In this document: positions 1-3,986 of the stretch, one piece after another
How positions within the stretch are numbered: the stretch's first letter is position 1
Layout: the number at the start of each line of letters is the position of its first letter
Assembly (NCBI GenBank): GCA_964574775.1
Contig: CAZNOS010000045.1
Coordinates: 1-6,186, forward strand
DNA from: CABMGO01 sp964574775
Lineage (GTDB): Archaea > Nanobdellota > Nanobdellia > Pacearchaeales > GW2011-AR1
Length of the DNA: 6,186 nt
Reading direction: 5' to 3'
Position numbers and translations under genes: made by a program
The notes under the pieces: model-generated
The model's input: only the letters and a program-made list of their open reading frames with translations
Databases searched by the model: none
Told to the model about the DNA's origin: nothing

Positions 1-13
1 AAGAAATTAAGAA

Positions 14-28
14 GTAAAGATTTATAAT
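14..28 (+). promoter_or_regulatory. BRE/TATA promoter of the prepilin-like gene
   Basis: TTTATAAT at 21-28 is preceded by a purine-rich BRE-like stretch (GTAAAGA, 14-20). The box centre is about 25 nt before the ATG at 50, which is the usual archaeal TATA-to-transcription-start distance. Transcription would therefore begin at or next to the ATG and give a leaderless mRNA. This argues against the in-frame TTG at 35, which would lie upstream of the transcript. Confidence 0.6.
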
Positions 29-49
29 TCTGTATTGTATTCGTTATTT

Positions 50-562
50 ATGAGGTTGATTGGAAAAAAGCGTGGACAACAAGAAATTGTTGGATTTGTT
101 TTAATTGTTGTTTTGGTAGTTGTGGCGTTAATGATTTTTTTAATAATTTCTTTAAATAAACCGTCCGTTACAGCGAAGAGCAAATTCAGTGAAAGTTTTT
201 TATCTAGCATTATGGCCTACACTACAGAATGCGTTGTCAGCGAACCGCGTAAGGAGACGATGATAGACTTGATTGAAAGTTGTTACAAAAATGAAAGATG
301 CGACAACTTAAACAGGCCATCATGTGATTACCTGAACGAGACTATGGCGTCTATAATGAACGATTTGCAAGTTTCCGATAATACGATTTCTTCTTATTTA
401 GTAAACATATATTGGGAAGACGAAGAGGAGACTGAAAGAATTAATTTACAGGGATTTCCGATGGGAAGAAGGTGTAATGGCGGAACTCTTAATGGTGAAA
501 TAACTCCTATTTATGTTGATAATGGTATGCTAAATGTTATTTTAGAATTGTGCCAAGAGTAA
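50..562 (+). CDS. Prepilin-like (class III signal) secreted membrane-anchored protein, cysteine-rich
   Basis: A 170-residue protein starting MRLIGKKRGQQEIVGF. The short basic head (residues 1-9, ending KKRG) is followed by Gln-Gln-Glu and a very hydrophobic segment at about 13-34. This is the layout of archaeal class III (prepilin-peptidase) signal peptides, with likely cleavage after Gly9. The rest (about 35-170) should face outside the cell. It has six cysteines (61, 78, 84, 92, 142, 168), suggesting up to three disulfides, and an acidic stretch near 123-129. Similar short one-helix, cysteine-containing proteins are common in DPANN archaea, but I cannot name the family, and a role as pilus or surface-appendage subunit is inference. 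The ATG at 50 was chosen over a TTG at 35 because the TATA box at 21-28 predicts a transcript starting at about 50. The stop codon directly abuts the stop of the convergent regulator gene. A simple N-terminally anchored protein that is never processed is the main alternative. Confidence 0.7.
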   Translation: MRLIGKKRGQQEIVGFVLIVVLVVVALMIFLIISLNKPSVTAKSKFSESFLSSIMAYTTECVVSEPRKETMIDLIESCYKNERCDNLNRPSCDYLNETMASIMNDLQVSDNTISSYLVNIYWEDEEETERINLQGFPMGRRCNGGTLNGEITPIYVDNGMLNVILELCQE

Positions 563-925
563 TTATATATTTATCTGGAGATTTAAAGAATCAATCCTTA
601 AAACTGGACGAAGGGATTCTTTTGCGCCATTTTTTTCAGAGTGAAATTCGACAAAGCCAAATCTTTCTAAAAATTTAAGATCTCCGTAAACGGACTTGAA
701 ATCTCGCTTCAGAATTTTTGCTAAATCATAAATAGATTTTGGTTTTTTTCTTTTCAGCGTATATAAAATTCTTGTTTTTTGATTACTGAAAAGTTTTCTT
801 AAAAGCTCTATATCTTCTGGATTATAGCTTGATTTTTTTGTTTTTTTGGATAGAAACCTTGAAACGATCCCGTTTTCCTCGGCACCTATGTCAATATACA
901 TTGTGCTTGATTTTTTTGTTGGCAT
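563..925 (-). CDS. Winged-helix DNA-binding protein (HVO_A0114/MarR-like archaeal regulator)
   Basis: A 120-residue basic protein. Residues 1-33 are a lysine/serine-rich extension. A winged-helix fold follows: helix 1 at about 37-57 (PEDIELLRKLFSNQKTRIL), helix 2 at about 64-72 (SIYDLAKIL), recognition helix at about 74-89 (DFKSVYGDLKFLERFG), then a wing at about 91-112 (GFVEFHSEK...LRPVLRID). The phrase 'K-x-V-x-x-D-L-x-x-L-E-x-x-G-x-V-x-F' is typical of small archaeal regulators annotated as HVO_A0114-type or MarR-like. A start at 925 is favoured because a TATA box on the minus strand (945-954) predicts transcription from about 925, making the mRNA leaderless. The gene is divergent from the helicase, sharing a short control region, and tail-to-tail with the prepilin-like gene. 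Control of one or both neighbours, or of itself, is plausible but not shown. No ligand domain is visible, so the signal is unknown. Confidence 0.75.
   Translation of the reverse strand: MPTKKSSTMYIDIGAEENGIVSRFLSKKTKKSSYNPEDIELLRKLFSNQKTRILYTLKRKKPKSIYDLAKILKRDFKSVYGDLKFLERFGFVEFHSEKNGAKESLRPVLRIDSLNLQINI
630..636 (+). terminator. T-run, possible terminator for the prepilin-like gene
   Basis: Seven consecutive T residues on the plus strand lie about 70 nt past the prepilin-like stop codon, inside the antisense of the regulator gene. Archaeal transcription ends at U-runs without needing a hairpin. Since the two convergent genes have no spacer, the terminator must lie within the opposite gene. 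Position and function are inferred. Confidence 0.25.
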
Positions 926-944
926 TCTTTAATTAATCATCTCG

Positions 945-958
945 TTTTTAAAAACCTT
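945..958 (-). promoter_or_regulatory. Promoter of the winged-helix regulator gene
   Basis: Read on the minus strand this is AAGGTTTTTAAAAA: an AAGG BRE followed by a T5A5 TATA box. The box centre is about 25 nt from the ATG at 925, so the transcript would be leaderless. T5A5 is a perfect palindrome, so the box itself has no polarity, and the AAGG sets the direction. Confidence 0.5.
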
Positions 959-982
959 GTTCTTTTCTAATTAAGAAGGTTT
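952..982. repeat. Dyad formed by the two divergent BRE elements
   Basis: AAACCTT (952-958) and AAGGTTT (976-982) are perfect inverted copies 17 nt apart, with additional TTCTT/AAGAA symmetry inside. Each arm contains the BRE of one of the divergent promoters. The symmetry may only reflect two back-to-back promoters, but a dimeric regulator bound here would block both. Confidence 0.35.
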
Positions 983-987
983 ATAAA
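976..987 (+). promoter_or_regulatory. Promoter of the DEAD-box helicase gene
   Basis: AAGG followed by TTTATAAA (980-987), a near-ideal archaeal BRE/TATA pair. The transcription start is expected at about 1008-1012, giving a 5' UTR of only about 25-30 nt. No Shine-Dalgarno sequence is visible before the ATG at 1038. Confidence 0.65.
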
Positions 988-1037
988 CGACTCAAAATTC
1001 GTATTATTAGAATTAGCAAGACTTTTTCTGATTTAAT

Positions 1038-2432
1038 ATGGAAAATACTAATATTGAAAAATTTAAAAAACTTGGAATAGAAGGAGAACTACTTAGAGCA
1101 ATAGAAAGAGAAAATTTTGAAAATCCTAGCGAAATTCAAGAAAAAAGTATTCCACTTGTTTTGGCCGGAAACGATGTTATTGCAGAATCTGCAACTGGCT
1201 CTGGAAAAACACTTGCGTTTGGTTCTGGTATAATTCAAAACTGTTCAAAACTTGGAAAAATACAAGCACTTGTTCTTGTTCCGACGAGAGAATTAGCAGA
1301 ACAGGTAAGTAAGAGTTTGGATAAATTTTCAGAATTTAAGGGCTTAGAAATCGTTTCTGTTTACGGCGGAGTAGATATTAATCCTCAAATGAAAAGAATG
1401 CGATATGCTGACGTTGTTGTTGGAACACCAGGAAGAATCTTGGATCATATTGAAAGAAAAACAATCTATCTTGCAGAAATAAAAATGTTGGTTTTGGATG
1501 AAGCGGACAGAATGCTCGATATGGGTTTCATTAGAGATATTGAAAAGATAATTAGAAGTTGTAATAAAGAAAGACAGACACTTCTGTTTTCAGCTACGGT
1601 TGCTCCTGCGATTGTTGAAATTTCTAAGAAATATATGAGAAATGCAAAAATAGTTTCGGCAGAAAATCGTGTTGATCCGACTAAATTAGCGCAATCTTAT
1701 TATGACGTTATGGATAATGAAAAGTTTTCTTTATTGGTTAATTTATTGAAAGGCGAATCAGCTGGCTTAGTAATGGTTTTCTGTAATACAAAGCATATGG
1801 CTGATTCGGTAGCTCACAATTTGACAAAGCATGGGATTGATGCGGCAGCGATACATGGCGACTTATCTCAAAACAAGAGAAATAGAATAATGGAAGATTT
1901 TAAGGCTGGAAAATGCTATGTTTTGGTTTGTACTGATGTTGCAGCTAGAGGACTGGACATTCAGGGCGTTTCACATGTCTATAATTTCGATGTTCCGATT
2001 GATGCGGATAATTATGTCCATAGAATTGGAAGAACGGCTAGAGCTGGAAAGAACGGAAAGGCTATAACGATTTTGGGCAGTAGAGATTATGAAAATTTTT
2101 CTAAGATAAATGGCAGGATTGCGGAAGTAAAAAGAGAAGAAAACCCGAAGTTTGAAATGCTATTTGTTGAAAGACCCCATAGAGAAAGACGAGATTTTGG
2201 TGGCAGAAGTTCTGGCGGAAGAGGCGGCGGTTTTAGTCGTGGTAGGTCCGGTGGAAGTTTTGGAAGAAGAAGTAGTGATAGCCCTAGTCGAGGCGATAGA
2301 GAGAGCGAAGATTCTGGACACGGAGAAAGAAGGTCAAGTAGAGATGGTGGACAGAGTGATGGATTTAGACCAAGAAGAAATTTTAGTTCTGGCGGAAGAA
2401 GATTTGGTGGAAATAGAAATTTTAGAAGATAA
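1038..2432 (+). CDS. DEAD-box ATP-dependent RNA helicase with RGG/SR-rich tail
   Basis: A 464-residue superfamily 2 RNA helicase, complete. Domain 1 carries the Q motif (Phe27, Pro30, Gln34), motif I SATGSGKT (51-58), Ia PTRELA (82-87), the GG at 110-111, Ib TPGR (130-133), motif II DEAD (154-157) and III SAT (185-187). Domain 2 carries IV VFCNT (247-251), the HGDLSQ segment (273-278), V TDVAARGLD (299-307) and VI HRIGRTARAG (328-337). All catalytic residues are present, so it should unwind short RNA duplexes using ATP. From about residue 380 to 464 the protein becomes a low-complexity tail rich in Arg, Gly and Ser, with RG and RGG units, ending NFRR. Such tails bind RNA non-specifically and are often seen in cold-responsive or ribosome-assembly helicases of bacteria and archaea (DeaD/RhlE/CshA type). 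The exact subfamily is not assignable from motifs. Likely roles are mRNA or rRNA remodelling in the cytoplasm. It has its own strong promoter and no operon partner. Confidence 0.95.
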   Translation: MENTNIEKFKKLGIEGELLRAIERENFENPSEIQEKSIPLVLAGNDVIAESATGSGKTLAFGSGIIQNCSKLGKIQALVLVPTRELAEQVSKSLDKFSEFKGLEIVSVYGGVDINPQMKRMRYADVVVGTPGRILDHIERKTIYLAEIKMLVLDEADRMLDMGFIRDIEKIIRSCNKERQTLLFSATVAPAIVEISKKYMRNAKIVSAENRVDPTKLAQSYYDVMDNEKFSLLVNLLKGESAGLVMVFCNTKHMADSVAHNLTKHGIDAAAIHGDLSQNKRNRIMEDFKAGKCYVLVCTDVAARGLDIQGVSHVYNFDVPIDADNYVHRIGRTARAGKNGKAITILGSRDYENFSKINGRIAEVKREENPKFEMLFVERPHRERRDFGGRSSGGRGGGFSRGRSGGSFGRRSSDSPSRGDRESEDSGHGERRSSRDGGQSDGFRPRRNFSSGGRRFGGNRNFRR

Positions 2433-2479
2433 ATTTAATTTGTAATAATAACTTAATTTTGAAATGGAAACATAATAAA

Positions 2480-2668
2480 TTATTGTTTATCTAAAATCTC
2501 TTGCTTTTTCTTTAAAGTTTCTTCTTTTGCCATAATTTCTTTTTTATAATAATCGACTAATTCTGGATTTCCCTGCTCTTCCGCTATTTTCTTTTTATCT
2601 TCATGGATATCTATTTGCTCTTGCAAAGAATCTATTCCCCTCCGTAGTCTCTTTTTTCTGTTTGTCAT
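2480..2668 (-). CDS. Small charged coiled-coil protein of unknown function
   Basis: A 62-residue protein (start MTNRKKRLRRGIDS), almost entirely helical in character. A basic head (residues 4-10) leads into a long amphipathic segment with heptad-like spacing and dense Lys/Glu/Gln (about 12-62), broken near residues 33-36 by GNPE. That pattern suggests a two-helix hairpin or coiled coil. Its ATG overlaps the stop of the upstream nucleotidyltransferase gene as ATGA (4 nt), so translation is very likely coupled and the two proteins probably work together. No Shine-Dalgarno sequence is seen in front of it. I do not recognise the family. A partner, stabiliser or antitoxin-like subunit of the nucleotidyltransferase fusion is an inference from the overlap only. 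Confidence 0.6.
   Translation of the reverse strand: MTNRKKRLRRGIDSLQEQIDIHEDKKKIAEEQGNPELVDYYKKEIMAKEETLKKKQEILDKQ
2501..2545 (+). terminator. T-rich tract downstream of the helicase gene
   Basis: Beginning about 70 nt after the helicase stop, the plus strand has several T-runs: T5 at 2505-2509, shorter clusters, and T6 at 2540-2545. They lie in the antisense of the coiled-coil gene. The 47-nt spacer between the convergent genes contains no comparable run. This is the best candidate for helicase transcript termination, though lysine codons of the opposite gene also produce such T-runs. Confidence 0.25.
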
Positions 2669-3438
2669 TTCAACTTGCTATTTAAATTATTTAATTCTTG
2701 TTCTAAAAAGTTTATTAACTTTTCCTCCTGATCAATGGGAATATCTGTGTCTTTGTCAAAATCTCCGCCTCTAACTCTTCTATATACTTCGTACACTTTT
2801 AAATAATCAATATTTAGAGAATTTAACCATTTTTCAAACGAAGAATTGGAGTATTGAATATTTCCCAAGATGCCATTGATAATAAAAACGCCCCTTAGTC
2901 TTAGAATTAAAGAATAAATAACGCTATCTGAAGAATATTTCCCGGTTTTCTTATCTAGCCCCATTATCTCTCTGTTTGATTTTATAGACTCTTTAGTTTG
3001 CTCAATAAATTTGTTAAAATATCTGTTATTTATCTTTAATTCTTTTAATTTTTCTAGATACCCCTGATTTATTATTGCCTCTGCCTCTCTAAATGCAGAA
3101 TACATTAAAATAGGATTTGTCTTTATTGCACTTGGAATTTCTTCCTCAGTTAAAACAACAAACCCTTCTAGTTTAAATTTTTCTTTTGCTATTATCAAAA
3201 CGTCTAAATCTGAAGATTCGGTAGCTTCTTTTCTAGCATGTGAACCATATAAAAAAACGGCAATGACTTTATTCAAATAAGGATAAAGTTTTTCAAGAAC
3301 TTGCTCTTTTATGCTTTTTTGCCCAAGTCTAACTATCAAAACCTTTTCGTTAATCCATTCCTTGGGTGCAAATATATGTGCCCCATTTCCGACTTGACTT
3401 ACGACCCTAATTAGTTGTTCCTTTTCTTCTATTCTCAT
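2665..3438 (-). CDS. DUF2080-like / MNT-type nucleotidyltransferase / HEPN-like fusion protein
   Basis: A 257-residue protein with three visible parts. Residues about 10-38 (VVSQVGNGAHIFAPKEWI, then a beta strand) match the style of the archaeal DUF2080 domain, a small AbrB-like module thought to bind DNA. Residues about 42-110 form a minimal nucleotidyltransferase core: YGSHARKEATESSDLDVLI gives the exact GSx10DxD signature (Gly65, Ser66, Asp77, Asp79) used to bind Mg-NTP. Residues about 112-257 are helical, with a C-terminal section (YRRVRGG...then a long helix) resembling the HEPN-type helical partners of such enzymes. The HEPN RNase motif Rx4-6H is not evident. In the strand that usually carries the third Asp (EGFVVLTEEE, 91-100), Gly92 appears to take its place, with Glu91 beside it, so activity is uncertain. 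Relatives include MNT antitoxins of HEPN/MNT modules and aminoglycoside-type transferases. The small coiled-coil gene follows with a 4-nt overlap. The start at 3438 fits a leaderless transcript from the TATA box at 3461-3468. Confidence 0.75.
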   Translation of the reverse strand: MRIEEKEQLIRVVSQVGNGAHIFAPKEWINEKVLIVRLGQKSIKEQVLEKLYPYLNKVIAVFLYGSHARKEATESSDLDVLIIAKEKFKLEGFVVLTEEEIPSAIKTNPILMYSAFREAEAIINQGYLEKLKELKINNRYFNKFIEQTKESIKSNREIMGLDKKTGKYSSDSVIYSLILRLRGVFIINGILGNIQYSNSSFEKWLNSLNIDYLKVYEVYRRVRGGDFDKDTDIPIDQEEKLINFLEQELNNLNSKLK

Positions 3439-3463
3439 GTATATACTGGGTATATACTAGTAT
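3439..3463. promoter_or_regulatory. Operator-like palindromes over the nucleotidyltransferase transcription start
   Basis: The perfect 8-bp palindrome GTATATAC occurs twice, at 3439-3446 and 3450-3457, 11 bp apart and so on the same helical face. It is followed by the overlapping 10-bp palindrome ATACTAGTAT (3454-3463). They fill the whole space between the TATA box and the ATG at 3438. A dimeric regulator bound here would block initiation. Autoregulation through the N-terminal AbrB-like/DUF2080 part is a possibility, not a demonstration. Chance is a concern in AT-rich DNA. Confidence 0.4.
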
Positions 3464-3474
3464 TTAAAGCTTGT
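3461..3474 (-). promoter_or_regulatory. Promoter of the nucleotidyltransferase operon
   Basis: On the minus strand, AAGC followed by TTTAAATA (3468 down to 3461). The box centre is about 25 nt from the ATG at 3438, so the mRNA should be leaderless. It follows the same AAR-plus-TTT pattern as the other promoters of the window. Confidence 0.5.
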
Positions 3475-3482
3475 GTTTGTAG

Positions 3483-3614
3483 TCAAGCAAGGGCGTATAC
3501 TATGATCGCAAAAAAATGATTAATGAAGCAGAAAATTTCTTAGTACGAGTTAAAATTATTCTGAATAAATTAACAAACGAGAAAATAATGCAAATTAGAG
3601 AAAGTTTCAGATGA
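3483..3614 (+). pseudogene. Possible 3' remnant of a HEPN-like gene, or a 32-codon small gene
   Basis: One frame is open from 3483 to the TGA at 3612-3614. It reads like the end of a real protein: KGVYYDRKKMINEAENFLV, then a further amphipathic Lys/Ile/Leu-rich helix ending ESFR. The pattern Tyr...Glu-Ala-x-x-Phe-Leu-x-x-Val resembles the last helix of HEPN-domain proteins, common partners of nucleotidyltransferases like the neighbouring one. The only ATG in frame is at 3516, which would give 32 residues. A run of seven A at 3510-3516 joins it to a second tiny frame (ATG at 3502, five codons, whose TGA overlaps the ATG at 3516), so a one-base slip would fuse them. A T7 run follows 5 nt after the stop. 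Origin as a HEPN remnant is inference. A random open frame of this length is also possible. Confidence 0.3.
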
Positions 3615-3619
3615 GTATA

Positions 3620-3626
3620 TTTTTTT
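3620..3626 (+). terminator. T7 run after the small frame
   Basis: Seven T residues begin 5 nt after the TGA at 3612-3614, which is a suitable place for an archaeal U-run terminator on the plus strand. It would stop transcripts coming from the remnant or small gene before the S-layer promoter. AT-rich context lowers the specificity. Confidence 0.3.
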
Positions 3627-3677
3627 ATCGTATATAATCTTGTAAATATATGGTGTACATTACCATATATACGATAA
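3625..3677. repeat. Interrupted AT-rich inverted repeat upstream of the S-layer promoter
   Basis: TTATCGTATAT (3625-3635) is exactly inverted as ATATACGATAA (3667-3677). Inside it, ATATATGGT (3646-3654) is inverted as ACCATATAT (3662-3670) around a 7-nt loop. The right arm is one continuous 16-bp element, whereas the left arm is the same element split by about 11 nt. A T6 run (3680-3685) follows, so on the plus strand it also resembles a hairpin terminator. Alternatives are a double operator or a scar of an insertion within one arm. Confidence 0.45.
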
Positions 3678-3732
3678 TATTTTTTAAATAAATTCTTTAT
3701 GAAAAATTATATATTTTTCTCTAAAAATACGC

Positions 3733-3744
3733 AAGGTTTATAAG
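3733..3744 (+). promoter_or_regulatory. Distal (main candidate) promoter of the S-layer gene
   Basis: AAGG followed by TTTATAAG (3737-3744), almost identical to the helicase promoter. Expected transcription start is about 3765-3770, which would give a 5' UTR of roughly 220 nt containing all the structured elements. Confidence 0.6.
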
Positions 3745-3785
3745 CAAAACGACTAAAATTGACAGTTATTCGGTTTTAGAAGGAT

Positions 3786-3797
3786 AAGCTTTAAAAA
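3786..3797 (+). promoter_or_regulatory. Proximal alternative promoter of the S-layer gene
   Basis: AAGC followed by TTTAAAAA (3790-3797), matching the form of the nucleotidyltransferase promoter. The expected start is near 3818, exactly at the first base of the hairpin at 3818-3838, giving a UTR of about 170 nt. It may be used instead of, or together with, the distal promoter. Confidence 0.4.
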
Positions 3798-3817
3798 GGA
3801 CAAAAAACTCATATATT

Positions 3818-3978
3818 TGCACATTATTATAATGTGCATGACTAGGTATCGCGAAAGCGATATCAAAGTGATTACAACTCGTAATTCCCTAGTTATGAGA
3901 TCCGGCCAGGCTATTAGAAGCAAATCCCTTTCGGGAGCCTCGACAGAGGCGGCTAACTGATAGTGCTGAAAGGAGGTT
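3818..3978 (+). promoter_or_regulatory. Highly structured RNA leader of the S-layer gene (candidate riboswitch-like element)
   Basis: Helices found by eye, all on the sense strand. Hairpin A: 3818-3826 with 3830-3838 (9 bp, 3-nt loop). Domain B is a three-way junction. Its closing stem is 3841-3846 with 3888-3893, extendable outward to 3837/3897 with one G-U, in competition with the last bases of hairpin A. One arm is 3847-3852/3857-3862 (6 bp, GAAA GNRA tetraloop). The other arm is 3870-3875/3881-3886 (6 bp, one G-U). Domain C: closing stem 3911-3917 with 3957-3963 (7 bp, one G-U), enclosing hairpins 3925-3928/3933-3936 and 3937-3941/3946-3950 (GACA loop), which abut. Domain C ends 7 nt before the Shine-Dalgarno sequence, and its hairpins can re-pair with it. 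The region has no credible ORF and is visibly more GC-rich than its flanks. It matches no riboswitch, ribozyme, tRNA or SRP pattern I recall. A role in controlling S-layer translation or mRNA stability is inferred from position and structure. Confidence 0.6.
3971..3977 (+). promoter_or_regulatory. Strong Shine-Dalgarno site of the S-layer gene
   Basis: AGGAGGT, with GGAGGT at 3972-3977, fits the conserved CCUCC at the 3' end of archaeal 16S rRNA and lies 9 nt before the ATG at 3987. It fixes that start. It is the only strong ribosome binding site in the window and can be masked by leader segments 3927-3934 or 3936-3941. Confidence 0.85.
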
Positions 3979-3986
3979 TTAAAATT

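Noticed and set aside
35..49. In-frame TTG start that would extend the prepilin-like protein by five residues
   Set aside because: The TATA box at 21-28 predicts transcription from about 50, downstream of the TTG, and the ATG at 50 gives a standard short basic signal head.
22..210. Minus-strand frame opposite the prepilin-like gene
   Set aside because: It is a shadow of the hydrophobic segment codons, with no promoter or homology features.
2152..2445. 97-codon frame overlapping the end of the helicase
   Set aside because: It is the shifted reading of the purine-rich RGG-tail repeats and gives a Glu/Val/Leu-rich low-complexity product. The helicase frame is intact to its own stop.
3439..3680. 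Repeated GTATAT units as a CRISPR array or tandem repeat
   Set aside because: The units are only 8-11 bp, irregularly spaced and without spacers of constant length.
3838..3963. Leader as a tRNA, SRP RNA, or a hammerhead or HDV-like self-cleaving ribozyme
   Set aside because: There is no T-arm or anticodon arm, and no SRP GNAR/AGCAG arrangement. CUGAUAG resembles but does not match the hammerhead CUGAUGA core and is instead paired. GGCUAA recalls the HDV J4/2 region, but no strand complementary to a P1 is present.
3818..3978. Leader as a known riboswitch (TPP, cobalamin, SAM, fluoride, c-di-GMP, guanidine)
   Set aside because: None of the conserved core motifs that I remember for these classes can be located. 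A covariance-model scan was not possible here.
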